Source of the DNA: Clostridium sp. MSJ-8
Lineage (GTDB): Bacteria; Bacillota; Clostridia; Clostridiales; Clostridiaceae
Length of the DNA: 64,000 nucleotides
Assembly (NCBI RefSeq): GCF_018918325.1
Contig: NZ_JAHLQH010000045.1
Span: forward strand, 1 to 64,000
Direction: 5' to 3'
Positions 26,966-35,760 of this stretch are shown piece after piece (positions within the stretch are counted from its first letter, which is position 1; each line of letters begins with the position of its first letter). Under the pieces are notes generated by a model. That model saw only the letters and a program-made list of their open reading frames with translations. It was not told the origin of the DNA and did no database searches. Position numbers and translations under genes: made by a program.

Positions 26966-27076
26966 ATGAATACAGAAATAAAAGTAGAAAAATTAGAAAA
27001 GGTACAAGCACCATGTCATGGATGTTGTTTTGCAGCAGGAGTAGGAGTAGTAGTAGCAGTAGTTGCATTAACATAA
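26966..27076 (+). CDS. RiPP precursor peptide 4 (CHGCC type)
   Basis: 36 residues. The leader begins MNTEIKVEKLEKVQAP and the core is CHGCCFAAGVGVVVAVVALT. Preceded by AAAGGAGA. Three cysteines and one histidine at the core start could bind metal or form thioethers or disulfides. Confidence 0.8.
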   Translation: MNTEIKVEKLEKVQAPCHGCCFAAGVGVVVAVVALT

Positions 27077-27127
27077 TATAAAATATAAATTATAAAAATA
27101 AAATGTAATGGAAAAGGAGAAAAAAAT

Positions 27128-27238
27128 ATGAATACAGAAATAAAAGTAGAAAAATTAGAAAAGGTACAAGCACCATGTCATGGATGTTGTTTCGCAGCAG
27201 GAGTAGGAGTAGTAGTAGCAATAGTTACATTAACATAA
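27128..27238 (+). CDS. RiPP precursor peptide 5 (CHGCC type)
   Basis: 36 residues, identical to peptide 4 except near the end (AIVTLT instead of AVVALT). It starts 162 bases after peptide 4 with the same upstream segment. It is the last of the array, 36 bases before the protease gene. Confidence 0.8.
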   Translation: MNTEIKVEKLEKVQAPCHGCCFAAGVGVVVAIVTLT

Positions 27239-27274
27239 TATAAATGTAGCTAAGGAAAGAATGAGGTGAGAATA

Positions 27275-28270
27275 ATGCAATATATAGTAAATAGTAATTT
27301 TGATATATATAAAAAAGAGGATTATTATCTACTTAGAAATAAAGTTGATAATTCATTTATTAGATTTACTGATAATGAATATAGAGTATATCTAATGTTT
27401 TTAGATTACAAAGATGCAGAAATTTTAAATAAAGAGGATAGGGATATTTTTAACGCTCTTCTTGATGTAAATATAATAGTTGGTGAGAATCAAGAAATAA
27501 AAAACAATAAAGAAAAATTTAATATTTTTAATTTTAAAGTAAAAGAAATAAACCCAGATAAGTTATTAAATAAAATATCTGCTGTTAATAAGATAATATT
27601 CACAAAACAATTTAAGTGTATATATATATTTACTATTTTAATTGCATTATTTTCATTACATTTTATAAAAAATGAAGGAATAGATATTTTTTCATTAGGT
27701 TTTTATACTAAGCAAGATTTAAGTAAAATGTTTTTCGTATACTTGGGAGTAATAATTACTATAGGAATTCATGAATTGGCACATGCACTTACTCTTGTGC
27801 ATTATAATATGAAGGTAAGCAAAATAGGACTGAAGTTCTATTTCTTGCAATTAATAGCTTACTGTGATTTAAGTGAATTATATCTAATAGATGATAAAAA
27901 GAAAAAAATAGCTACATATTCAGCAGGAATACTTTCTCAGATTTTTTGTTCATCAGTAGCAATTATTCTTTATAATATTTTATTAATAGGATTTAATAAT
28001 AGAATTGATGTTTTAATTGTATATGCAATAATTAATTTAGGAATAGCTATTTTTAATACAATACCATTTGTAAAATTCGATGGATATTGGATATTATCCA
28101 CAATATTTAATTCATATAATTTAGATGCAAAAGCACAAGCAGAAGTAAAGAGATTCTTTAAGAGAGAAGATGGAATTAAGAGTAGTTTAGTGCTATTTGG
28201 AATGATAAGTATACTTGTAAAAGGAATATTATTGTTAGAAACATTTAATGTAGTAATATCATACATATAG
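27275..28270 (+). CDS. M50-type membrane metalloprotease (YydH-like peptide protease)
   Basis: 331 residues; ATG 27275 behind GAGGTGAG. Residues 1-75 resemble a PqqD-like domain (IYKKEDYYLLRN, RFTDNEYRVY). Membrane helices start near 110. The zinc site is HELAH (His166, Glu167, His170) with the distal motif NTIPFVKFDGYW (Asp269), the M50/site-2-protease pattern. Similar proteases occur in epipeptide-type (yyd) and other RiPP clusters, where they are thought to remove the leader during export. Cleavage at the conserved KVQAP-C junction is inferred. Confidence 0.82.
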   Translation: MQYIVNSNFDIYKKEDYYLLRNKVDNSFIRFTDNEYRVYLMFLDYKDAEILNKEDRDIFNALLDVNIIVGENQEIKNNKEKFNIFNFKVKEINPDKLLNKISAVNKIIFTKQFKCIYIFTILIALFSLHFIKNEGIDIFSLGFYTKQDLSKMFFVYLGVIITIGIHELAHALTLVHYNMKVSKIGLKFYFLQLIAYCDLSELYLIDDKKKKIATYSAGILSQIFCSSVAIILYNILLIGFNNRIDVLIVYAIINLGIAIFNTIPFVKFDGYWILSTIFNSYNLDAKAQAEVKRFFKREDGIKSSLVLFGMISILVKGILLLETFNVVISYI

Positions 28271-28301
28271 CTAAAAGGGGCTGTTATGAAGTCCTAAAAT
28301 A

Positions 28302-28354
28302 AAATCCAATGTTATTTGATAATAGAAATATTATTAAATAACATTGGATTTTTC
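28302..28354. terminator. Bidirectional terminator, part of dispersed repeat (copy D)
   Basis: A 24-bp stem beginning AAAATCCAATGTTATTT is closed by a GAAA loop. The following segment (ATTATAAGAAATACT to TTGATATTAAT, 28354-28411) matches the tails of the repeats at 34531 and 39111. It lies between convergent operons. Confidence 0.8.
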
Positions 28355-28448
28355 ATTATAAGAAATACTATTATAAATAATTTACTTAAATCAGTAATAA
28401 TTGATATTAATCAAATGAAAAAATAAGTGCTCAACCTTAAATTATATT

Positions 28449-29627
28449 TTAATTGTTGTCTTTATCATATCTTGCATGAGTATATTTTTTTGTTAATTCA
28501 TTTATGTCATTTTTATATTGTTTAGTTATTATGTTGTTTATTTCATTGGGGGTTAAGTTATTTAACTTAGATATTTTCTTTTTGTATTTTCTGACTTTTT
28601 TGTAATATTCTAATCTTATTTTTCCGTTTTCAGTGTCAGGAAAGTTAGTATTTTTTTTCTTTAGATAATTGAATAAATTATCATTTCCGTTTAATTTTAT
28701 TGTAGTACTATCTTCATTTACAACTTGAACTTTATTCTTAATAAAGTTATTTATAAACATAAAAACTGTATATATTATATATGCCATTATCATAACAAAT
28801 GCTATAAATTTTAATATTATCATAGCTATTTGGAGTACATTATTTCCAGAAGTTACATCTTGCATATTTAATAATTCTAAAGAATTATCTTGTTCTTGCA
28901 TAGTTATATGTTTTCGGTTTATATTTAAGCTTTTTTGCAAGAAACCATAGCCACTATCTAAAAGTAACCAAAATAGATTTTTTATAGGTGAAAATAATAC
29001 ATTAAATAGTTTGTCTATATCAAAAGCTTTTATCATTATAAGACATATAATTAGTAATAGTAAGAATCCTACTATATAGATGTTATTTATTTTAAGCATT
29101 TTATGAGGGTCTAAGAATTCACCATCTCCATACAAATGTAGATATTCTCTAACGTTAAATACATATTTAGCAATAAAAAATAATATTATATATATTCCAG
29201 TAAGAATACTAAGTAGAGAAGAAATGCTCTTGTTATTGATGCTTAAAATTAATATACCGAAGATTGCTACTAGATATATGCTAGGAATAGATATATTTAT
29301 ATGGTCAATTTTTTTACTGTAATAGAAGCTTGATAGTTTAAATAATATAAGGTATGTTGCAGTCATAACAAGTAGTAAGACTATATTGGTTTTCATTATT
29401 ATTATTGGAATAAACATAAGTGTATGAAAAATAATAAACTGATAGTATTTTTTAGATAGCTTTCTTGCGAAGTATGATAAGAAGACAATTATACATGGAT
29501 ATAGTGCTGCAATATAATTTATTTCTTTAGTTGTTATATATATTAAGCTTAATGTTATTATGTAAAATGCTATTGAATGCATAACAAGATCAATATAATC
29601 ACTTATAATAATTATTCTTTTATTCAT
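28449..29627 (-). CDS. Membrane protein with DUF4129-like C-terminus
   Basis: 392 residues. About six or seven helices occupy residues 8-215, a further one lies near 275, and a cytosolic tail ends LTPNEINNIITKQ..THARY, which matches DUF4129 tails of TgpA-type transglutaminase proteins. There is no transglutaminase Cys-His core, so this is the membrane frame alone. It overlaps the preceding DUF58 gene by 8 bases and completes a MoxR-DUF58-membrane protein operon. A related operon at 57295-62128 carries the complete transglutaminase version. Role inferred: envelope-associated complex. Confidence 0.65.
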   Translation of the reverse strand: MNKRIIIISDYIDLVMHSIAFYIITLSLIYITTKEINYIAALYPCIIVFLSYFARKLSKKYYQFIIFHTLMFIPIIIMKTNIVLLLVMTATYLILFKLSSFYYSKKIDHINISIPSIYLVAIFGILILSINNKSISSLLSILTGIYIILFFIAKYVFNVREYLHLYGDGEFLDPHKMLKINNIYIVGFLLLLIICLIMIKAFDIDKLFNVLFSPIKNLFWLLLDSGYGFLQKSLNINRKHITMQEQDNSLELLNMQDVTSGNNVLQIAMIILKFIAFVMIMAYIIYTVFMFINNFIKNKVQVVNEDSTTIKLNGNDNLFNYLKKKNTNFPDTENGKIRLEYYKKVRKYKKKISKLNNLTPNEINNIITKQYKNDINELTKKYTHARYDKDNN

Positions 29628-30729
29628 CTCTTTTCACCTCCATAACAAATATATTCTTGCCACTATTTATACTAATATCGTCTTTTGAATAAGTAGGGAT
29701 TACAAGCATAGTTTTTATATTTCGGGTATTTAATTCATTGTAAGCATCAGTAATATTATTATTTATATTGCTACTAATAATAATATTTATAGAATCCTCT
29801 TTATAGTTTTGTTTTATTATATTTTCAAAAGCAATACTAGGTTTATCAATTTTTACTTTAGCTAGTATTTCATTTATTTTAATGTATTGAGCATTAGATG
29901 TGCCGGCATCTATAATTATTTTATTTTGATCTTCTCGGAATGAATAGTTACAAGTAAAAGCTATAGGAATAGATTTATTACAGAATTCTCTTACATATGT
30001 TGAAGCTATTCTTATGGAATATTCCACAAGGGATTCACCACCTATGTTAGGTTTATCCACATTTAATAGTATATTTACTTTAAACATGTGGATATTTTCG
30101 TATTGATTAACCATAAGTGTGGATTTTTTTGCAGATACTTTCCAATTAATTTTTTTAAAACCATCATAAGGTTGATATTCGCGAAGTCCCTTGAAAATAT
30201 ATGAATTTTCAAATATATTATCATTAAATACTCCTTCATTAACCATAGATTGTATAGGATATAAGACTTCTGGTGTATTGCAAATGTTAGGAAATACATA
30301 TAAGTAACAATTACTGTGTAGGTTCTTAGTATCAGTCATATTAAAGAAAATATTATGACCTATTATATCAATGTTACTAATTGTATAGTATCCTCTTTTG
30401 TGAGGGATTATATCCATGCTTTTTATTAATTTGCTATTAGATTGTATTTGAAATATATCGTTTCTATAGTATTTATCTGTTATAATTGCATTTTTATTTT
30501 TAGTAAATTCTATATTTTTAGATATTCTGAATTTTATGTTTAAGTTAGAAAGAGGAAACGGTTTTTTATTTTCAATAGTTTCTATTAATTTTAATTTATC
30601 CCCAACATATACCCTAGTTTCAGAAAAGTTAAGTGAAATAAATAAATCTTTAGTCCAAATTTTTTCATAAAATTTATTAAGCAATCCATATAAACAAAAT
30701 GCAAATACAAATAATAAGAATATTATCAT
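29620..30729 (-). CDS. DUF58 domain protein
   Basis: 369 residues; start ATG 30729 behind GGGAG. One N-terminal helix, an Ig-like extracellular or cytosolic beta region (VYVGDKLKLIETIENKKPFPLSNL) and the DUF58 signature (LREYQPYDGFKKINWKVSAKKSTLMVNQYE). DUF58 proteins have a VWA-like fold and act with MoxR ATPases. The MoxR gene stops just inside the start region. Confidence 0.85.
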   Translation of the reverse strand: MIIFLLFVFAFCLYGLLNKFYEKIWTKDLFISLNFSETRVYVGDKLKLIETIENKKPFPLSNLNIKFRISKNIEFTKNKNAIITDKYYRNDIFQIQSNSKLIKSMDIIPHKRGYYTISNIDIIGHNIFFNMTDTKNLHSNCYLYVFPNICNTPEVLYPIQSMVNEGVFNDNIFENSYIFKGLREYQPYDGFKKINWKVSAKKSTLMVNQYENIHMFKVNILLNVDKPNIGGESLVEYSIRIASTYVREFCNKSIPIAFTCNYSFREDQNKIIIDAGTSNAQYIKINEILAKVKIDKPSIAFENIIKQNYKEDSINIIISSNINNNITDAYNELNTRNIKTMLVIPTYSKDDISINSGKNIFVMEVKRDE

Positions 30730-30731
30730 GA

Positions 30732-31685
30732 TTAATTCTCCCAATCTTCGGTAGGAACATCTATGCTATCGAGTATTTTAATAAGTATATCTTCATTTAT
30801 TTTAGAAGTAAGGTATGTATTTTGTACTATTATTCTATGAGATAGTACTGGGATTGCAAGGTCTTTTACATCATCAGGGGTAACAAAATTTCTTCCATTA
30901 ATTGCAGCATAACTTTGACAAGCACGCAAGAAGGCTAAGGTTCCTCTAGGGCTAACTCCTAAATTGATTTCACTATTGTTTCTAGTGGCTTTAACAATTT
31001 CATAAATGTACTTTTGGATATCTTTGTGAACATATACTTTCTTTATTGTATCTTGCATTTCTATTATTGTATCTTTATTACATACTGATTCTATAGTGTT
31101 TAGTCTTATATTATTAATAAACCTATTCATTAATAATAATTCTTCATCATCCTCTGGATATCCCATTGATAATTTAATCATAAATCTATCTAATTGAGCT
31201 TCTGGAAGATTAAAGGTTCCGGCATTTTCTATAGGATTTTCTGTTGCTATAACTATAAAAGGTTTATCTAATATTCTAGTTTCACCATCTACAGTTATTT
31301 GTCTTTCTTCCATTACTTCAAGAAGACTTGATTGAGTCCTTGGGGTAGCTCTATTAATTTCATCGGCTAATAATATATTTGTAAATGCTGGTCCACATAT
31401 AAAGTTAAATTCATTAGTTTTTTGATTGAAGACATTTATTCCAGTTAAATCTGAAGGAAGTAAATCGGGAGTAAATTGTATACGTTTAAAATTAGCATCA
31501 ATTGATTTTGAAAAAGTTTTTGCAAGCATAGTTTTACCTGTGCCTGGAACATCTTCAAGTAAAATATGTCCTTCAGCAAGGACTGCAGTAAGTAATAATT
31601 TGATTTGCTTTTCTTTTCCAACTATAACGGTATTTATGTTAGAAATAATAGTGTCTATTGTTTCTTTTAGTTCTTTTATTTCCAT
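30732..31685 (-). CDS. MoxR family AAA+ ATPase
   Basis: 317 residues from the ATG at 31685, which is 9 bases after AAAGGAT; a further ATG at 31697 is too close to that site. Walker A EDVPGTGKT, Walker B LLADEINR, sensor 1 IATENP, arginine-finger region PEAQLDRFMIK. MoxR ATPases act as chaperones for VWA/DUF58 partners; both partners follow here. It is transcribed divergently from the PucR regulator. Confidence 0.9.
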   Translation of the reverse strand: MEIKELKETIDTIISNINTVIVGKEKQIKLLLTAVLAEGHILLEDVPGTGKTMLAKTFSKSIDANFKRIQFTPDLLPSDLTGINVFNQKTNEFNFICGPAFTNILLADEINRATPRTQSSLLEVMEERQITVDGETRILDKPFIVIATENPIENAGTFNLPEAQLDRFMIKLSMGYPEDDEELLLMNRFINNIRLNTIESVCNKDTIIEMQDTIKKVYVHKDIQKYIYEIVKATRNNSEINLGVSPRGTLAFLRACQSYAAINGRNFVTPDDVKDLAIPVLSHRIIVQNTYLTSKINEDILIKILDSIDVPTEDWEN

Positions 31686-31938
31686 AAGTATTATCATCCT
31701 TTCTATGTATAGAGAAGTAAGTGGTGTAAATTACTTCTACATAATTATACTACTATTATGTAATGTAGGCTTCAAGACAATTGTTATATATAAATGGAAT
31801 TTTATATAATATATAATGGAAGTGTGATTAAAATATGTTATTATAGTACTATAATAAATAAGATATATTTTTTGTCTAAAAAGTATACAAGTGTTAGATG
31901 TATACATGCTTATTAATATATAAAAGGAGGAAGACTTC

Positions 31939-33093
31939 ATGGCTGTTAATGTGGCAAAGCTATTTAAAAATGCTACTATGTTGTATAATATGAAACTTGT
32001 GGCAGGAAGAAATGGATTAGATAACTTGGTTACTTGGGTTCATATTATAGAAGATGATGACGTAAGTAAATTTTTACATGGAGAAGAGCTTGTTTTTACA
32101 GCAGGAATTAAGAATAATGGTGGTAAATGGCTGATGAATTTTGCTAAGAGGCTATATGAAGTTGGAGCAAGTGCATTTGTAGTTAATTTAGGACCATATG
32201 TTAAAGAAATTCCTAGTGAAGTTATAGAATATTGTAATAATGTAGGAATGCCTCTATTTACAATTCCATGGGAAACTCGTATGGTAGATATGACTAGAGA
32301 TTTTTGTCATAGGATAATGCGTAATGAAAATGTTGAGATGAGCATGGCAACAACTATAAAGAATATAATATTTAAAATAGGAGATTTAGACACTCAAATA
32401 CTTCAGATGGAACGATATGGGTATATGAGGGATGCTAGATTTTGTGTAGTTGCAATATCATTTGATAATAATTCTGAAATAAATAGTACTATGGATAGGA
32501 TGAAGGGGATTGCAGAAAGAGTTGCTAGGAGTATTCATGAATTATATATATCATTTGTACATAATAATTGTTTAATAGTTGTTTTAGTGGATTATGGAGA
32601 ATATGAAGTGAAACAGTTTATAGAAAAGTTTATTAAACAAACTGAAAGAGCGCATAATAAGATAGATGCATATTTAGGTGTAAGTCCTAATATAGAAGGA
32701 ATAGATAAATTAGGAGACAGCTTTGACAAAGCTATTAGTTCTCTTACTCTAGCATTAAAAAAAGAAGAACATATAAAATATTATGATGAATTAGATATAT
32801 ATAAGATATTATTAGCAAGTAAAGATAAGAGAATACTTATTGATTATTATAATGATACATTAGGAAAGCTTGCACAATATGATGAAGATAATAATATAGA
32901 TTTAGAGGAATTTTTGAAGGTATATCTTGATAATAATGGTAGCCAACAAATAGTTGCAGAAAAATTATTTATACATAGAAATACTGTTAATAATCAATTG
33001 AAAAAGATAGAGAAGATTACAGGTTATAATCCTTTAGAGCTAAATAATAAGTTTAAGTTTATTATGGCATTTTTAATAAAGGATATAATATAA
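31939..33093 (+). CDS. PucR family transcriptional regulator
   Basis: 384 residues. The N-terminal PucR domain (about 6-125) contains VTWVHIIEDDD and GEELVFTAGI. A GGDEF-like middle region follows, and the C-terminal helix-turn-helix (LFIHRNTVNNQLKKIE) is the HTH_30 type. Such regulators respond to purine or other nitrogen metabolites. The next gene, 177 bases on, is an alcohol dehydrogenase on the same strand, a likely target. RBS AAAGGAGGAA. Confidence 0.85.
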   Translation: MAVNVAKLFKNATMLYNMKLVAGRNGLDNLVTWVHIIEDDDVSKFLHGEELVFTAGIKNNGGKWLMNFAKRLYEVGASAFVVNLGPYVKEIPSEVIEYCNNVGMPLFTIPWETRMVDMTRDFCHRIMRNENVEMSMATTIKNIIFKIGDLDTQILQMERYGYMRDARFCVVAISFDNNSEINSTMDRMKGIAERVARSIHELYISFVHNNCLIVVLVDYGEYEVKQFIEKFIKQTERAHNKIDAYLGVSPNIEGIDKLGDSFDKAISSLTLALKKEEHIKYYDELDIYKILLASKDKRILIDYYNDTLGKLAQYDEDNNIDLEEFLKVYLDNNGSQQIVAEKLFIHRNTVNNQLKKIEKITGYNPLELNNKFKFIMAFLIKDII

Positions 33094-33270
33094 CAAAGAC
33101 TTGTAATTGTATGCAGATGCACAATGAATTGTAGTCATATGTGAATTGAAAGTGCTTTTTCAACATAATATAATTACAATATAATAGAATATAATTTAGG
33201 CAATGGGGCTTTCTTATAAGAGAGGGCTCTTTTTTTGTACTTTTATACGAGTATTGGCGAGGTGAGGAAC

Positions 33271-34422
33271 ATGGCATATGAATTTATATTACCAAACAAA
33301 ACTATTATCGGTGAGAATGCATTGATAGAAAGTATGAATATAATTAAGGGTTTAGGGAAAAAGGCATTAATTGTATGTGGCAAGGTTATGATGAAAAATG
33401 GAACGGTAGAATATTTAGTTAGTTTATTAGAAGAAAAGGGGATAAAATACAAGATATATAATAAAATAATCGGAGAACCTACAGATAAGATGATACATGA
33501 TGGGGTAAAGGTATATGTAGATAATAAGTGTGATTTTTGTATTGGAATAGGTGGAGGTAGTACCTTAGATAGTGCGAAAGCTATAGGGGCTATGACGTTT
33601 CTAGATGGTGATATATCAGATTATATGGGGGAAGATATTGTAGGGGATTTTCCACCGCTTGTTCTTATACCGACAACAGCTGGAACGGGATCGGAGGCAA
33701 CTAAATTCACTATAATTACAGATACTAAAAATGATATAAAGATGTTATTAAAAGGTGAAGATTTATTACCAGATTTAGCTGTTATTGATTATAGATTTTC
33801 GGTGACAGCACCTAAGAATATTACAGCAGAAACAGCATTAGATGCTCTTACTCATGCAATTGAGAGTTTTACATCTAGAAGAGGAAATACATTAACAGAT
33901 ATGTATGCATTACGTGCAATACAGAGAATATTTGAATACTTACCTATAGCTTATAAAGATGGAAGTGATAAGAGGGCACGACAGGAATTGGCTATAGCTG
34001 CATTTGAAGCAGGAGTTTGTATAAATAATTCTTCTGTAACATTAGTTCATGGAATGAGTAGACCTATAGGAGCAATTTTTCATATTCCACATGGACTGTC
34101 AAATGCTATGCTTCTAAAGGAATGTTTAAGTTATGCATTAGATGGGTGCTATGAGAAATTCAGTGAACTTGCTAAGTGCATTAATGTATCTCATGACTTT
34201 ATGACTTGTGAAGAGGCTTCATGGGAATTTATAAAAGCTCTTGATAATTTATGTTCAATATGTGAAATACCAACATTAAAAGAATACGGAATAGATAAAG
34301 CTGATTTTGATAAAGTTATAGACAAGATGGCACAAGATGCAATAGATAGTGGTAGCCCTAGTAACACAATAAAAGATGTTTCTAAGGAGGATTTGATTGA
34401 TATATATAAAAGGTTATGGTAA
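33271..34422 (+). CDS. Iron-containing alcohol dehydrogenase
   Basis: 383 residues; ATG 33271 behind GAGGTGAGG. The nucleotide-binding GGGSTLDSAKA and TTAGTGSEAT motifs are present. Iron ligands are in DALTHAIESF and in HGMSRPIGAIFHIPHG. The family includes butanol, 1,3-propanediol and 4-hydroxybutyrate dehydrogenases; the sequence alone does not choose among them. Located after a PucR regulator. Confidence 0.88.
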   Translation: MAYEFILPNKTIIGENALIESMNIIKGLGKKALIVCGKVMMKNGTVEYLVSLLEEKGIKYKIYNKIIGEPTDKMIHDGVKVYVDNKCDFCIGIGGGSTLDSAKAIGAMTFLDGDISDYMGEDIVGDFPPLVLIPTTAGTGSEATKFTIITDTKNDIKMLLKGEDLLPDLAVIDYRFSVTAPKNITAETALDALTHAIESFTSRRGNTLTDMYALRAIQRIFEYLPIAYKDGSDKRARQELAIAAFEAGVCINNSSVTLVHGMSRPIGAIFHIPHGLSNAMLLKECLSYALDGCYEKFSELAKCINVSHDFMTCEEASWEFIKALDNLCSICEIPTLKEYGIDKADFDKVIDKMAQDAIDSGSPSNTIKDVSKEDLIDIYKRLW

Positions 34423-34447
34423 TAAATTACATAGTTGCTTATAGAGT

Positions 34448-34590
34448 AAAAAAAAATTAAGTTAGCTAAATGTTGAAAATTAATTAAAGTTAAAATAATA
34501 CAACATTTTAAATGCTACCTTAATTTTTTTACAATGAGAAATATTAAAATTTATTATGAATATTTAGTTAAAGTAATAATTTGAATAGAC
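34448..34590. repeat. Dispersed hairpin repeat, copy B
   Basis: The AAAAAATTAAGTTAGCTAAA arm (continued by TGTTG) and the CAACATTTTAAATGCTACCT arm (continued by TAATTTTTTT) match copies at 18081 and 39031. The tail GAGAAATATTAAAATT to AATAATTTGA matches the tails at 28354 and 39117. It also acts as terminator of the dehydrogenase gene. Confidence 0.7.
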
Positions 34591-34620
34591 GTTAGTGAAT
34601 TAGTTAGGAGTGAAGCAAAT

Positions 34621-35529
34621 ATGAAGTCAAAAGAAAGATTAGGAATAATAATAGTTATAATTTGTGGAATGCTATGGGGATTAAGTGGAGTATTAGGTCA
34701 GCTCTTATTTGAAAATAGTGATATAAGTGTAGGATGGTTAGTATCATTAAGAATGTTTGCTTCAGGAGTTATTATCTTAATATATTCTATAATTAAACAA
34801 GGGAAAAAAACTTTTTCAATATGGAAGGAAAAAAAACAAATACTATCATTTTTTATATTCACAGTTGTAGGGCTTATGGCAGTTCAGTATACTTATTTTG
34901 CGGCAGTAGAAGCATCTAATGCTGCAACAGCAACAGTAATACAATATACTTATCCTATATTAGTATTATTATATACATCAATTAGTATGAAAAAGTTACC
35001 TAAATTATATGAGACATGCGGAATCATAATAGCATTTGTTGGAGTTGTATTAATAGCAACTCATGGGCATATTTCATCTTTAAGTATTTCAACAGAAGCT
35101 TTAATTATTGGATTATTGTCGGCACTTTCTTTTATGTTTTATACAGTGTATCCAAAGAAATTATACAAACAGTTTGGATTACTTACAATTATGTCGTGGG
35201 CATTTATAATAGGTGGAGCATTGTTATTTGTTTTAACAGGATGTTATAAAACACCAGTTACTTTCGACAACTATACAATCGTATTAACAGTTATTATAAC
35301 TCTATTTGGAACTATGATTCCTTTTGTTATATATGGCAAAGGAGTAGAATGGTTAGGTAATGTAAAGGCTAGTTTGTTTGTAACAGTAGAGCCTATATTT
35401 AGTGCTTTGTTAGCAATGATTATAGTAAAGACTACTTTTAAAATAATAGACATAGTTGGCTTTATATGTATAATAGGTGCAGTTGAGGTAGTGGCAATTA
35501 AATCAGCGAAACAAAAGAAGATTGAGTAG
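34621..35529 (+). CDS. DMT superfamily (EamA) exporter
   Basis: 302 residues, ten predicted helices in two EamA repeats (about 10-145 and 160-300). The first repeat ends with the typical YPILVLLYTSI and the second with KASLFVTVEPIFSALLAMI. It probably exports a metabolite or amino acid; the substrate is not evident. RBS TAGGAGTG. Confidence 0.85.
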   Translation: MKSKERLGIIIVIICGMLWGLSGVLGQLLFENSDISVGWLVSLRMFASGVIILIYSIIKQGKKTFSIWKEKKQILSFFIFTVVGLMAVQYTYFAAVEASNAATATVIQYTYPILVLLYTSISMKKLPKLYETCGIIIAFVGVVLIATHGHISSLSISTEALIIGLLSALSFMFYTVYPKKLYKQFGLLTIMSWAFIIGGALLFVLTGCYKTPVTFDNYTIVLTVIITLFGTMIPFVIYGKGVEWLGNVKASLFVTVEPIFSALLAMIIVKTTFKIIDIVGFICIIGAVEVVAIKSAKQKKIE

Positions 35530-35657
35530 AATTGTACAAAATGTGCACTTGCACAAAAAAAGCTATAAAAATGTGGTGGATTAAACATTGAACAAGGTAT
35601 ACTAATTTGTTATTATGTAATCAGATAATAAATAAAGCAAATAAATTTTAGTTGCAA

Positions 35658-35706
35658 AGGAGCACATCCATTTAGTTGGTAAATGGAATGTGCTCCTGTT
35701 TTTTTT
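35658..35706 (+). terminator. Strong terminator between exporter and ABC operon
   Basis: AGGAGCACATCCATTT pairs with AAATGGAATGTGCTCCT and is followed by eight T. Confidence 0.88.
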
Positions 35707-35760
35707 AAAGCTAGCATTAAAAAACTTATCAAGCATTTTTCAATAGGGGAGGAACTAATT

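Noticed and set aside
26478-27238. Regularly spaced repeats suggesting a CRISPR array
   Set aside because: The 162-base units are complete small genes with ribosome sites and conserved proteins; repeats are far too long and there are no unique spacers or cas genes.
28506-31940. Small reading frames opposite to the MoxR/DUF58 genes and similar opposite-strand frames throughout
   Set aside because: They lie inside well-supported genes, lack ribosome sites and show no family features; AT-rich codon bias explains them.
34448-34590. Novel regulatory RNA of the dehydrogenase or exporter gene
   Set aside because: The same sequence recurs at unrelated loci, so a dispersed repeat acting as terminator explains it better.
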